Shown here one piece after another: positions 8,648 to 17,480 of a stretch of 64,000 nt of DNA. The stretch comes from Cognatilysobacter claricitrinus (GTDB lineage Bacteria > Pseudomonadota > Gammaproteobacteria > Xanthomonadales > Xanthomonadaceae). The notes below the pieces were generated by a model. It was not told the origin of the DNA, did not search any database, and saw only the letters and a program-made list of their open reading frames with translations. The stretch is from the NCBI RefSeq assembly GCF_045866565.1, contig NZ_BAAFZV010000001.1:62001-126000 (forward strand), in the 5' to 3' direction. Every line of letters starts with the position of its first letter. Position 1 is the first letter of the stretch. A program made the position numbers and the translations under genes.

Positions 8648-8893
8648 TTACTTCTGGGCGTAACGCTTGCGGAACTTGTCCACGCGACCGCTGGTGTCCA
8701 CGATCTTGTGCTTGCCCGTATAGAACGGGTGCGAGGCCGAGGAGATATCGACCTTCACGAGCGGGTACTCGTTGCCGTCTTCCCACTTGATCGATTCCTT
8801 GGAGGGGATCGTCGAACGGGTCAGGAACGAGAAATCGGTGGTGACGTCCTGGAAGATGACGTCGCGGTACTCGGGATGGATGCCGGCTTTCAT
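8648..8893 (-). CDS. rpmE2: Ribosomal protein bL31, type B (zinc-free paralogue)
   Basis: Large-subunit ribosomal protein. The 81-residue product starts MKAGIHPEYRDVIFQDV, the hallmark of type B L31. It lacks the CxxC zinc-binding pairs of type A, and the family motif HPFYTGKHKIVDTSGRVDKF is present. The ATG at 8893 is used because it matches the family N-terminus and has GGTGA five bases upstream; an in-frame TTG adds four residues. Type B copies are often induced under zinc limitation in other bacteria, but I saw no clear Zur site here. A strong promoter and a terminator make it a single-gene unit. Confidence 0.96.
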   Translation of the reverse strand: MKAGIHPEYRDVIFQDVTTDFSFLTRSTIPSKESIKWEDGNEYPLVKVDISSASHPFYTGKHKIVDTSGRVDKFRKRYAQK

Positions 8894-8926
8894 GGCATTC
8901 ACCAATCTAGATTCGGGGAGCCCGGC

Positions 8927-8955
8927 AGTATACGGGCCGCCCCGGCGCCGTGCAA
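8927..8955 (-). promoter_or_regulatory. Sigma70 promoter of rpmE2
   Basis: TTGCAC (8955-8950) and TATACT (8932-8927) on the minus strand are separated by exactly 17 bases, with a predicted start near 8920 and a leader of about 27 bases. This is the best canonical promoter seen in the window. Confidence 0.7.
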
Positions 8956-8986
8956 GCCATGTGACGGGTCGACCGCCTGAACGCCG

Positions 8987-9919
8987 TCAGGCGCCCAGGG
9001 CTTCGCGCATGAGCCGCTCGAACCGACCCTGGTCGTAGCGCATCAAGATCCGGCAGTTGTCGGCCGCCCCGCCCTCGCGGCGCCAGTCGACTATGGTGGC
9101 GCCGCGTGTGTGGCGACCCTCCAGCTCGATCGCGACCGGCCTTTCGACCAGCTCCGTCGCGCCCTCGGGCTCCAGCGCGTACGCCATCGCCAGCGCGTCG
9201 GCCGCGTGCCAATGGTCGCCGCGACGATTGCTCGACCACGTGCGCGTCTGCTTCGAGATCGAATCGTAGAAGCGCGCCTTCGGGTGGTTGGCCTGCATCC
9301 AGCGCTCGGCCTCGTCGTGCGAGAAGCCGTGCGCGACGGTCGCCTCCCAGTCGGAGAGGTCGATATGCGGAAACGCCTCGAACACGATCTTCGCGGCTTC
9401 CGGGTCGAACGCGATGTTGAACTCGGCGGCGGGCGTGATGTTGCCGTGCGCGGTGACGGCGCCGCCCATCACGACGAAGCGCGCGATGCGCGACGGCAGC
9501 GTGGGATCAAGCTTCAGCGCCAGCGCGATGTTCGTCAGCGGACCGAGCGCGACGAGCAGGAGTCTGCCCGCGTGCTCGTGCGACAACCGCAGGATCGCGA
9601 GCGCGGCGTGCTCGGACTCGGCTTGCTTCGCGGCCTTCGTGTAGCCCGTGTCGCCGAAGCCGTCGCGACCGTGCACGTACGCGGCGTCGCGCGCGGGATG
9701 CAGCAGCGGCGATGCGCAGCCGGCGAACACTGGCACGTCGACCTTCGCGACTTCGCAGAGCTTGAGCGCGTTGGCGACGGTGTGTTCGAGGCCGACGTTG
9801 CCGGCCGCGATCGTCAGACCGACGACGTCGTGGCGCGGATCGTTGAAAGCCATCAACAGGGCCAGCGCGTCGTCCACGCCGGGGTCGGTATCGATGAGGA
9901 GCGGGATGCGTTCGTTCAT
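8987..9919 (-). CDS. Nucleoside hydrolase (inosine-uridine preferring family)
   Basis: Hydrolyses the N-glycosidic bond of ribonucleosides to free base and ribose in purine/pyrimidine salvage. The 310-residue product has the family's calcium-binding DTDPGVDDALAL motif at residues 10-21, a GPLTNIALAL segment and FNIAFDPEAA. Substrate preference (inosine-uridine, pyrimidine or other) cannot be fixed from sequence, so no gene symbol is given. It lies 30 bases downstream of recG on the same strand and may be cotranscribed with it. Confidence 0.92.
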   Translation of the reverse strand: MNERIPLLIDTDPGVDDALALLMAFNDPRHDVVGLTIAAGNVGLEHTVANALKLCEVAKVDVPVFAGCASPLLHPARDAAYVHGRDGFGDTGYTKAAKQAESEHAALAILRLSHEHAGRLLLVALGPLTNIALALKLDPTLPSRIARFVVMGGAVTAHGNITPAAEFNIAFDPEAAKIVFEAFPHIDLSDWEATVAHGFSHDEAERWMQANHPKARFYDSISKQTRTWSSNRRGDHWHAADALAMAYALEPEGATELVERPVAIELEGRHTRGATIVDWRREGGAADNCRILMRYDQGRFERLMREALGA

Positions 9920-9949
9920 CGACCGATTATGCGCGAAGCACGCGGGACA

Positions 9950-12055
9950 TCACGCCGAGGCGTAGCGGACGGCACCGCCGACCCAGCGCGCGACCACGCG
10001 CGCCGCCAGTTCCGGCGCGTGATCGGCGATGCGTTCGCCGAGTTCGTGCACGCGCGGCAGCAGGTCCGCATCGCGCGTGAGGTCGGCGACCCGGAATTCG
10101 GCGAGGCCGGTCTGCCGCGTGCCCAGCAGTTCGCCGGGGCCGCGCAGTTGCAGGTCGCGCTCGGCGATTACGAAACCATCGTTGGTCTCGCGCATGGTCG
10201 ACAGACGTTCGCGCGCCATCTGCGACAGCGGCGGCTGATACAGCAGCACGCAGCTCGACGCCGCGCTGCCGCGCCCTACCCGCCCGCGCAACTGGTGCAG
10301 CTGCGAGAGGCCAAGGCGTTCGGCGTTCTCGATGATCATCAACGATGCATTCGGAACGTCGACGCCGACTTCGATCACGGTGGTCGCGACCAGCAGATCG
10401 GTCTCGCCATTCTTGAAGGCAAGCATCGCGGCCTGCTTCTCCGCGGGACGCATGCGACCGTGCACGAGTCCGAGCCGCAGTTCGGGCAGCTGCGCCGTGA
10501 GTTCGTCGAACGTGGTCTGCGCGGCCTTGGCGACCACTTCGTCGCTCTCGTCGATCAGCGTGCAGACCCAGTACGCCTGACGGCCTTCCGCGCATGCGCG
10601 ACGGATGCGTTCGACCAGTTCGGGGCGACGGTCGGATCCGAGCACGACCGTCGTGACCGGCGTGCGGCCCGGCGGTAATTCGTCGATGGTGGAGACATCC
10701 AAGTCGGCATACGCGGCCATCGCGAGCGTGCGCGGGATCGGCGTCGCGGTCATGACGAGCTGGTGCGGCACGGTGCCGTGCGCGAGCGAGCCCTTGTCGA
10801 CCAGCGCGAGTCGCTGGTGCACGCCGAAGCGATGCTGCTCGTCGACGATGGCGAGCGCGAGGTCGTGGAACGCGACGCCTTCCTGCATCAATGCGTGCGT
10901 GCCGACGACGACCTGCGCCTCGCCGGAGGCTACGTCGGCCAGCACCTTCGCACGCGCCTTGCCGGTGACCTTGCCGGCGAGCCAGGTGACACGCACGCCG
11001 AGCGGTTCCAGCCAACCGCGCAGGTTGTTGAGGTGCTGCTCGGCCAGCAGTTCGGTCGGCGCCATCAGTGCGGCCTGCTTGCGACCGCCGACGGCGAGCA
11101 ATGCCGCCATCGCGGCTACGACGGTCTTGCCCGAGCCGACGTCGCCCTGCACGAGGCGAAGCATCGGTACCGGCTCCGCGAGGTCAACGGCGACTTCGGC
11201 GAACACGCGCGACTGCGCGCCGGTCAGAGCGAACGGAAGTCCATCGCGCAGACGATTGGCCACGCGGCCATCAGCGAGTGCGGGCGCGACGTGTGCGCGA
11301 TGCGCGCGGCGCTGGCCGCGCAGGCTCAGGTGATGCGCGAGCAGCTCTTCGAGCGCGAGACGACGCTGCGCGGGATGCCGACCCGACAGGAGGGCGGCGA
11401 TGTCGTCGTCGGCCGACGGGCGATGCACCGTCATCAACGCGTGTCGCAACGACGGCAGGCCGAGATCGGCCCACCACGCGGTGGGCAACAGCTCCAGCGC
11501 GTCGTCGGGCGGCAGGCGTTCGATCGCGAGGCCGATCAGGCGACGCAATGTCGCCGGCGCAACGCTCTCGATCTGCGGATAAACAGGATCGAGCGCACTG
11601 CCGAGCACTTCGTCCGCCTCGACGACGCGATAGCTCGGATGCACGATTTCCAGTCCCTGCGGGCCCAGCCGCGGTGTTCCGTAGCAACGCAGGCGCGTAC
11701 CCGGTTGGAACTGTGCAACCTGCGTGGCGCGGAAGTGGAAGAACCGCAGTATGAGCGTGGCGTGCGAGTCGTCGGAGATCGCCACGCGCAGCATCGGGCG
11801 ATAGCGGAAACCCTTCTCGACCGCTTCGACCACGCCCTCGACCTGCGCGGCGGCGCCGGGCTGCAGGTCGCGGATCGCGACGATCTTCGTGCGGTCCTCG
11901 TAACCGCGCGGCAACTGCAGCCACAGGTCCTGCAACGTGGCAAGCCCGCGCGAGGCGAGCTTCTCCGCAAGCGCGGGCCCACAGCCGCGCAGCGACGTCA
12001 GCGGCGCATCGCCGGCCGGCGCGAGGGCTGGCGTCGGTCGCGCCGCGCGGGCCAT
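9950..12055 (-). CDS. recG: ATP-dependent DNA helicase RecG
   Basis: Branch-migrating helicase that remodels stalled replication forks and Holliday junctions. The 701-residue product has an N-terminal wedge (OB) domain with LRGCGPALAEKL, then superfamily 2 motor motifs: Walker A GDVGSGKTVVA, the DEQHRFG motif II variant typical of RecG, motif III MTATPIPRTLA, and motif VI QLRGRVGRG followed by the conserved C-terminal segment. The length is normal. It begins three bases after the ridA stop, so the two are likely one transcript. Confidence 0.97.
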   Translation of the reverse strand: MARAARPTPALAPAGDAPLTSLRGCGPALAEKLASRGLATLQDLWLQLPRGYEDRTKIVAIRDLQPGAAAQVEGVVEAVEKGFRYRPMLRVAISDDSHATLILRFFHFRATQVAQFQPGTRLRCYGTPRLGPQGLEIVHPSYRVVEADEVLGSALDPVYPQIESVAPATLRRLIGLAIERLPPDDALELLPTAWWADLGLPSLRHALMTVHRPSADDDIAALLSGRHPAQRRLALEELLAHHLSLRGQRRAHRAHVAPALADGRVANRLRDGLPFALTGAQSRVFAEVAVDLAEPVPMLRLVQGDVGSGKTVVAAMAALLAVGGRKQAALMAPTELLAEQHLNNLRGWLEPLGVRVTWLAGKVTGKARAKVLADVASGEAQVVVGTHALMQEGVAFHDLALAIVDEQHRFGVHQRLALVDKGSLAHGTVPHQLVMTATPIPRTLAMAAYADLDVSTIDELPPGRTPVTTVVLGSDRRPELVERIRRACAEGRQAYWVCTLIDESDEVVAKAAQTTFDELTAQLPELRLGLVHGRMRPAEKQAAMLAFKNGETDLLVATTVIEVGVDVPNASLMIIENAERLGLSQLHQLRGRVGRGSAASSCVLLYQPPLSQMARERLSTMRETNDGFVIAERDLQLRGPGELLGTRQTGLAEFRVADLTRDADLLPRVHELGERIADHAPELAARVVARWVGGAVRYASA

Positions 12056-12058
12056 CGA

Positions 12059-12439
12059 TCAGCCGAGGACGAGGATCGCGTCGACCTCGAAGTGCGCGCC
12101 CTTCGGCAGGCCCGACACCTGGATCGTGGAGCGCGCCGGGTACGGCGCCTGGAAGTAGTCGGCCATCACCGCGTTCACCGCGGCGAAGTCGGCGAGGTCG
12201 GTGAGGTACAGCCCGAGCCGGACGACGCCGTCGAGCGATCCACCCGCGGCTTCGCAGACCGCGCGCAGGTTGTCGAACGCACGCCGCGCCTGCGTCGCGA
12301 TATCGCCGCTGACGAGCTCGCCGGTGGCGGGATCGAGCGGGATCTGGCCGGAGAGGAACACGGTGTCGCCGGCACGCACGGCCTGCGAATACGGGCCGAT
12401 GGCGGCGGGGGCACGGTCGGTATGGATCGGCTGGCGCAT
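12059..12439 (-). CDS. ridA: RidA-family enamine/imine deaminase
   Basis: Cytosolic trimeric enzyme that hydrolyses reactive 2-aminoacrylate and other enamines released by PLP enzymes. The 126-residue product from the ATG at 12439 has the expected N-terminus (IHTDRAPAAIGPYSQAV), the FLSGQIPLDP segment and the C-terminal YPARSTIQVSGLPKGAHFEVDAI. That last segment holds the arginine that binds the substrate carboxylate. The reading frame is open 25 codons further upstream, but that part is not family-like. The gene precedes recG by three bases. YjgF/RidA type; the exact paralogue is uncertain. Confidence 0.93.
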   Translation of the reverse strand: MRQPIHTDRAPAAIGPYSQAVRAGDTVFLSGQIPLDPATGELVSGDIATQARRAFDNLRAVCEAAGGSLDGVVRLGLYLTDLADFAAVNAVMADYFQAPYPARSTIQVSGLPKGAHFEVDAILVLG

Positions 12440-12542
12440 GGCGATGAGGTCGAAGGGACGTGCGCGGAATGGTACGCGGTGATGCGGCATCGATTGTCGC
12501 GGGTCGCGTCGCATGGCGCGCGACGCGGCCGCCCGGCTGTTG

Positions 12543-12746
12543 CTAGACGCGCACCACCCACGGAATGACCGCGATCACCACGCCGACCAGCGCGAGCAGC
12601 AGGACGCTCGAAATGAAGTACGGCACCACCATCAGTGCGATGCCGCACAGCAGCGGCACGCCGGCGCCCTGTTTGCGACCGTACACGGCATAGCCGGCAC
12701 CCACGGAGCTCAGCAGCACGCCGAGCAGCAAAATCGATGTATTCAC
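12543..12746 (-). CDS. Small two-helix membrane protein
   Basis: A 67-residue hydrophobic protein from the GTG at 12746 (VNTSILLLGVLLSSVGAGY...). It has two predicted membrane helices (about 3-22 and 30-60) separated by a short basic loop (YGRKQGAG). No function assigned. Similar tiny membrane proteins are widespread in gammaproteobacteria and sometimes labelled amino-acid transport protein without evidence. It lies between ridA and the gene after spoT on the same strand. The start is uncertain; a longer Arg-rich N-terminus is possible. Confidence 0.6.
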   Translation of the reverse strand: MNTSILLLGVLLSSVGAGYAVYGRKQGAGVPLLCGIALMVVPYFISSVLLLALVGVVIAVIPWVVRV

Positions 12747-12810
12747 GGACAGGCGCCGCCTGGCGACGCGTGACGCCGCCGCACGTCGCACGTGGAAGAC
12801 CGTGCGCGGC

Positions 12811-13074
12811 TCATGCGCCCCGCGCGCGCACCGCGTCCATCAACGCGACGAACGCCGGTGATACCGACGCCCATGCGTCGCGGTCGTCGCCGAACAGCCG
12901 CGCCAGCATCTTCAACGATGCCACCGCGGTTTCGGTGGGCAATTGCGCGGCCTGCACCAAACGATCCGCGAGTTGCTCGAGTTCATCGGTTTCCAGGCCG
13001 ACCAGCGTCGCGTTCGCTGCGCGCTGGCGCACTTCGAGGGCCGCCTGACCCAGCAGTTGCGGGATCGTCGACAC
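12811..13074 (-). CDS. Hypothetical protein, 87 residues, adjacent to spoT
   Basis: Not recognised. An all-helical, Ala/Leu-rich, soluble protein (LGQAALEVRQRAANAT..., LETDELEQLADRLVQAAQ...). It starts with GTG at 13074, one base after the spoT stop, so translation is probably coupled to spoT. No signal peptide, membrane helix or Cys/His cluster. Continuous coding bias and the tight junction support it as a real gene. Whether it touches alarmone metabolism is unknown. Confidence 0.65.
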   Translation of the reverse strand: MSTIPQLLGQAALEVRQRAANATLVGLETDELEQLADRLVQAAQLPTETAVASLKMLARLFGDDRDAWASVSPAFVALMDAVRARGA

Positions 13075-13075
13075 G

Positions 13076-15265
13076 TCAGATGCGCTGCACGCCGAGCGCG
13101 ACCGTCAACTTGCGAACCTTGCGCATGACATCGGCGAGGTGGCGGCGGTCGCTCACTTCGATGCCGAAGCGCAGCACGGCAACGTTGGCGTCGCGCTCGA
13201 TGTATTCCACGCGGTCGATGTTCGCCTTGGCCTCCGCAATCGCCGCGGCGATCTGCGCGAGCGCGCCCGGGCGGTTGTCGACTTCGATCTTGAGCGCGGC
13301 ATGGAAATCACCGTGCACTTCGCGATCCCAGCCGATCGGCACCCAGCGATCCGGCGACTTGCGGTAGTCGACGACGTTCGGGCAGTCCAGACGATGCACG
13401 ACGATGCCGCGACCGGCCGTGTGGTAGCCCATGATTTCATCGCCGGGCACCGGCAGGCAGCAGCTTGCGAACGAGATGACGCCCTTTTCGTTGCCGGTGA
13501 TCAGGATCTTGTCCTGCACGCCGTCGATCAGGTCTTCCGCGCGGCGCTTGAGGTTCGCGCCGCGCTCGCGTACCAGTGCGAGCGCCACCTGCGACGGCAT
13601 GCGATTGCCGAGCGCGATGTCGGCCAACAGTGCTTCGAGGCGCGGATAGCGGTTCTCGCCGAGGTACGCCTCGAGGCGGATCGCCGGCACACGCTCGAGC
13701 GAGGTGTCGAGCGCTTCGAGCGCGCGGTCGAGCATGCGATGGCCGATCTGAACCGCGTCCTCGTGCTCGAGCTGCTTGAGCTGCTGGCGGATCGCGGTGC
13801 GCGCCTTGCCGGTGACCACGAACTCCAGCCACTGCGGCTTCGGCGTCGCCGAGCGCGCGGTGATGATGTCGATGCGCTGGCCGCTCGCAAGCTTGGTGCG
13901 CAACGGAACAAGCTTGCCGTCCACGCGCGCCGCGACCGCCGTCTTGCCGATGTCGGTGTGCACGGCGAACGCGAAGTCGAGCGCGGTGGAATTGCGCGGC
14001 AGCGACAGGATGTCGCCCTTCGGCGTGAACACGTAAACCTCGTCGGGGAACAGGTCGACCTTGACGTTCTCGAGGAACTCGAGCGACGAACCGGCCGAAC
14101 GCTGCGATTCGACGAGATTGCTGATCCAGTGATGCGCGCGGCTCTGCGCGCCGTTGAACCCGTCGCCACCGAACTTGTACGACCAGTGCGCCGCGATGCC
14201 GCGCTCGGCGACGAGGTCCATCTCCTCGGTTCGGATCTGCACTTCGACGGGCGAGCCGTAGGGCCCGAACAGCACCGTATGCAGCGACTGGTAGCCGTTC
14301 GCCTTGGGAATCGCGATGAAATCGCGGAAGCGCGAATCGAGCGGCTTGTAGACGCTATGCGACACGCCGAGCGCGCGGTAGCAGTCGCCGACGTTGCGCA
14401 CCACCACGCGGAATCCGAAGACGTCCATCACCTGGCGGAAGCTCTTATGTTCCGTGCGCATCTTCGTGTAGATGCTCCACGGCGACTTCACCCGGCTCAC
14501 CAGCCGGTGAATGAGTTTTTCCTTCGCGAGCTTCTGGGCAAGGTTCGCTTCGATCTGGGCGAGCAGCTCGCGCCGCATCACCGGCTGCGTGCGGATGCGC
14601 TTGGCGATGACCGCGTGCCGCCACGGATGCAGGCCGCGGAAGCCGTGGTCCTGCAGCTCGGCCTTGAACAGGTTCATGCCGAGGCGCTGCGCGATCGGCG
14701 CGTAGATCTCCAGCGTCTCGCGCGCGATGCGCTGGCGCGATTCCGGGCTCTGCGCGCCGAGCGTGCGCATGTTGTGCAGGCGGTCGGCGAGCTTGATCAG
14801 GATGACGCGCAGGTCGCGCGACATCGCCAGCAGCATCTTGCGGAAGCTTTCGGCGGCGGCTTCCTGGCGGTCGCGGAACTGAAGCTTGTCGAGCTTGGTG
14901 ACGCCGTCGACGAGCTCGGCGACGGTGGGCCCGAACTCTTCGGTCAGCTGCTCGTGACTGAGCTCGGTGTCTTCCAGCGTGTCGTGCAGGATGGCCGCGA
15001 TCAGCGTCTCGACATCGAGCCCCTGTTCGGCCAGCACCTTGGCCACCGCGACTGGATGGGTGATGTAGGGCTCGCCGGATTTGCGGGTCTGGCCGGCATG
15101 CGCGGCGGCGCCGAGACGCCAGGCCTTGCGCAGCTGCGCGCGCTGTTCGTCGCTCAGGTACGCGGCCGCGCGCTCCAGCTCGAGGACGTACTCCGGCACC
15201 TCGTCGGTGGATACCGGCGGAGGCGCGACGGTCTTCGGGCTGGTGACGCGATCGAACGAACTCAT
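13076..15265 (-). CDS. spoT: Bifunctional (p)ppGpp synthetase/hydrolase SpoT
   Basis: Makes and degrades the stringent-response alarmone (p)ppGpp. The 729-residue product has an intact HD hydrolase domain (HDTLEDTELSHEQL near residue 90, with HNMRTLGAQ), a synthetase domain (RTEHKSFRQVMDVFGFRVVV; GYQSLHT; AERGIAAHWSYK), a TGS domain with VFTPKGDILSLP, and a C-terminal ACT domain. Both catalytic halves look functional, unlike RelA. It lies downstream of rpoZ, from which it is separated by a terminator. Confidence 0.96.
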   Translation of the reverse strand: MSSFDRVTSPKTVAPPPVSTDEVPEYVLELERAAAYLSDEQRAQLRKAWRLGAAAHAGQTRKSGEPYITHPVAVAKVLAEQGLDVETLIAAILHDTLEDTELSHEQLTEEFGPTVAELVDGVTKLDKLQFRDRQEAAAESFRKMLLAMSRDLRVILIKLADRLHNMRTLGAQSPESRQRIARETLEIYAPIAQRLGMNLFKAELQDHGFRGLHPWRHAVIAKRIRTQPVMRRELLAQIEANLAQKLAKEKLIHRLVSRVKSPWSIYTKMRTEHKSFRQVMDVFGFRVVVRNVGDCYRALGVSHSVYKPLDSRFRDFIAIPKANGYQSLHTVLFGPYGSPVEVQIRTEEMDLVAERGIAAHWSYKFGGDGFNGAQSRAHHWISNLVESQRSAGSSLEFLENVKVDLFPDEVYVFTPKGDILSLPRNSTALDFAFAVHTDIGKTAVAARVDGKLVPLRTKLASGQRIDIITARSATPKPQWLEFVVTGKARTAIRQQLKQLEHEDAVQIGHRMLDRALEALDTSLERVPAIRLEAYLGENRYPRLEALLADIALGNRMPSQVALALVRERGANLKRRAEDLIDGVQDKILITGNEKGVISFASCCLPVPGDEIMGYHTAGRGIVVHRLDCPNVVDYRKSPDRWVPIGWDREVHGDFHAALKIEVDNRPGALAQIAAAIAEAKANIDRVEYIERDANVAVLRFGIEVSDRRHLADVMRKVRKLTVALGVQRI

Positions 15266-15374
15266 TACGACCGACTATACGTCCGCGTCCCGACCACGCA
15301 ACGTTTTCAGCGGCAGCGTCCGGCCGCCGGTTCGTCGCGAGCCATGAAGCGTGACGAGGCTCAGAAACGACAAA

Positions 15375-15390
15375 CCCCGCCGAGGCGGGG
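15375..15390 (-). terminator. Intrinsic terminator of rpoZ
   Basis: CCCCGCC / GGCGGGG hairpin 29 bases after the rpoZ stop, followed on the minus strand by TTTGTCGTTTCTG. It separates rpoZ from spoT, at least partially. Confidence 0.65.
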
Positions 15391-15418
15391 TCTGTTCATC
15401 ACGCGACGATCGAACTGA

Positions 15419-15715
15419 TCAGTCGTCGCCCTTCGACAGGTCGTCGTCGGCGACCACTTCCGCGGCGGCCCACTCCAGCGCCTCGCGCTCCTTGCGCTCG
15501 CGCTCGGCCTTCTCGACCGCGTCGATGTATTCGTTGTCGATGCGGCGCGCGGCGATCTCGCGCAGCGCCAGCACGGTCGGCTTGTCGTTCGCTTCGTTCT
15601 CGAGCTGGGCGTCGACGCCGGCGGCGAGCTGGCGGGCGCGCTTGGAGGCCATCATGACGAGCTCGAAGCGGTTGTCGACGACCTGCAGGCAGTCTTCTAC
15701 GGTGATGCGGGCCAT
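15419..15715 (-). CDS. rpoZ: RNA polymerase omega subunit
   Basis: Small subunit that stabilises the beta-prime subunit of RNA polymerase and forms part of a ppGpp binding site. The 98-residue product begins MARITVEDCLQVVDNRFELV, with the ASKRARQL motif and ALREIAARRI following, all characteristic. The ATG at 15715 is chosen for the family N-terminus and a GGGAG ribosome-binding site. The C-terminus is a charged helix rich in Glu/Lys/Asp. Its place beside spoT and gmk is a conserved arrangement. Confidence 0.97.
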   Translation of the reverse strand: MARITVEDCLQVVDNRFELVMMASKRARQLAAGVDAQLENEANDKPTVLALREIAARRIDNEYIDAVEKAERERKEREALEWAAAEVVADDDLSKGDD

Positions 15716-15836
15716 GGGGCTCCCGGCGGCCGGACGGCACGCCACGTGATGCGAAAGGGGGTCGCAGTGTAGGGCCGGCCTGTCGAGGAGGCAAGCCTTT
15801 CCTTTGGAATCAGTCAGTTAGCCGGCGACCGGCCGC

Positions 15837-16460
15837 TCAGGACGGGTCGTCGACCAGCAGCGCGGTGATCAGACGCGAATGCCGCGCGACCTGCGGGTCG
15901 CGGCGCAGGCGGCTCGCGGTGAAGATCGCGCACATCTCCGACACCGCGGTCTCGAAGTCCTCGTTCACGACGAGGTAGTCGAACTCGCCGTAGTGACTCA
16001 TCTCGTCACGGGCGGCGGCGAGACGCTGCGCGATCACGTCTTCGCTGTCCTGCCCGCGCTTGCGCATGCGCTCGTCCAGCGCGGCACGCGACGGCGGCAG
16101 GATGAAGACGGAAATCGCGTCCGGCACCTTGGCGCGGACCTGGCGGGCGCCCTGCCAGTCGATCTCGAGCAGGACGTCGCGGCCCGCGTTGAGCTGCGGC
16201 TCGACCGACTGCCGCGCCGTGCCCTTCCAGTCGCCGTGCACGCGGGCATGCTCGAAGAAGTCGCCGGCCGCGACCATCGCCTGGAACTCCTCGGCGGTGA
16301 CGAAGTGGTAGTGCTCGGCGTGGCGTTCACCCGGCCGCGGCGCGCGCGAGGTGAACGAGATCGACAGCGAGATGTTCGGGTCGCGGGCGAGCACCGCGTT
16401 GACGATGCTCGATTTGCCCGCGCCCGAGGGTGCCGCGACGATGAAGAGGGTTCCGCGCAT
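15837..16460 (-). CDS. gmk: Guanylate kinase
   Basis: Phosphorylates GMP to GDP with ATP, feeding GTP, dGTP and ppGpp pools. The 207-residue product has the P-loop APSGAGKSS at residues 9-17, the GMP-binding SFTSRAPRPGERHAEHYHFV segment and the lid region REALDERMRKRG-like AALDERMRKRG. Length is standard. It is followed 121 bases later by rpoZ and spoT, so the locus gathers guanine nucleotide and alarmone functions. Confidence 0.97.
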   Translation of the reverse strand: MRGTLFIVAAPSGAGKSSIVNAVLARDPNISLSISFTSRAPRPGERHAEHYHFVTAEEFQAMVAAGDFFEHARVHGDWKGTARQSVEPQLNAGRDVLLEIDWQGARQVRAKVPDAISVFILPPSRAALDERMRKRGQDSEDVIAQRLAAARDEMSHYGEFDYLVVNEDFETAVSEMCAIFTASRLRRDPQVARHSRLITALLVDDPS

Positions 16461-16547
16461 GGGCCGGTTCTGGTCTGCGGGTGTCGGCGGGGCCGGGCTG
16501 CCGAATCCTACCCGCTCCTGCGGAGCGGCGGTCCGGACGGGCCGTGG

Positions 16548-17411
16548 CTATTCGATGTTCTGGACCTGCTCGCGGATCTGGTCGATCAGCACCTTGAGGT
16601 CGATCGCGGCCGCCGAGGTGCGGCTGTCGACCGACTTGCTGCCCAGCGTGTTCGCCTCGCGGTTGAACTCCTGCAGCAGGAAGTCGAGCCGGCGACCGAC
16701 GGCTTCCTTCAGCTTCAACACGCGACGCGCTTCCGACAGGTGGGCGTCCAGGCGGTCCAGCTCCTCGTCGACGTCGAGCTTCTGCAGCGCGAGCACCAGT
16801 TCCTGTTCGAGACGACCGGGGTCGACCGGCGTCGGCAGGTCGGCCAGGCGCGCTTCCAACCGCGTGCGCTGCCCTTCGCGGATCGCCGGGATGCATTCGC
16901 GGACGACTTCGCGGATGGCCGCGATGCCGTCGATGCGTTCGGTGATCGCCTGCGCGAGCTTGGCGCCTTCGCGTTCGCGCGAGGCGACGAATTCGTCGAG
17001 CGTGCGATCGAGCAGCCCCAGTGCGTCGGCATGCAGTGCGACGGGATCGATGCCCTCGCCCTTCACCACGCCGGGGATCTGCAGCAGCTGCGAGAAATCG
17101 GTGCGCAGGCCCGGGAAGTCGGTTTCGAGTTCGCGCGACAGGCGCGCGAGCTCGGCCAGGCGGTCGCGATTGACCTGCAACGCCCCGCCGCCGTCTGCAG
17201 CACGCAGGCGGAAACTGACGTCGACCTTGCCGCGGCTGATTCGCGCGCCGATGCGTTCGCGCAGGGCGGGCTCGAGCGCGCGCAGCTCGTCGGGCAGTCG
17301 CGTGGCGATCTCGAGGAAACGGTGGTTCACCGAGCGCAGTTCGCAGGCGAGCGTGCCCCACGGCGTGATGGATTCGCCGCTCGCGAAGGCGGTCATGCTG
17401 CGGATGGACAT
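16548..17411 (-). CDS. yicC: YicC family protein (endoribonuclease-type)
   Basis: Member of the YicC/YloC family; E. coli YicC has been reported as an endoribonuclease. The 287-residue product starts MSIRSMTAFASGE and contains the hallmark ELRSVNHRFLEIATRLP segment. It ends in the DUF1732 region (FLLQEFNREANTLGSKSVD, then LKVLIDQIREQVQNIE), where the family's conserved acidic and basic residues sit. Full length. It is divergent from rph across 69 bases and upstream of gmk, as in many gammaproteobacteria. Confidence 0.94.
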   Translation of the reverse strand: MSIRSMTAFASGESITPWGTLACELRSVNHRFLEIATRLPDELRALEPALRERIGARISRGKVDVSFRLRAADGGGALQVNRDRLAELARLSRELETDFPGLRTDFSQLLQIPGVVKGEGIDPVALHADALGLLDRTLDEFVASREREGAKLAQAITERIDGIAAIREVVRECIPAIREGQRTRLEARLADLPTPVDPGRLEQELVLALQKLDVDEELDRLDAHLSEARRVLKLKEAVGRRLDFLLQEFNREANTLGSKSVDSRTSAAAIDLKVLIDQIREQVQNIE

Positions 17412-17480
17412 GCGGTTCGCTGCCGGTACTGCGGGGCGTGGATGGTACGCTCACGCGCCGTCGCCCGGATATCGCCGCCC

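Noticed and set aside
10763..12568. 601-codon plus-strand frame opposite recG
   Set aside because: It is antisense to recG and ridA, whose helicase and RidA motifs are clear. The product has no recognisable domain.
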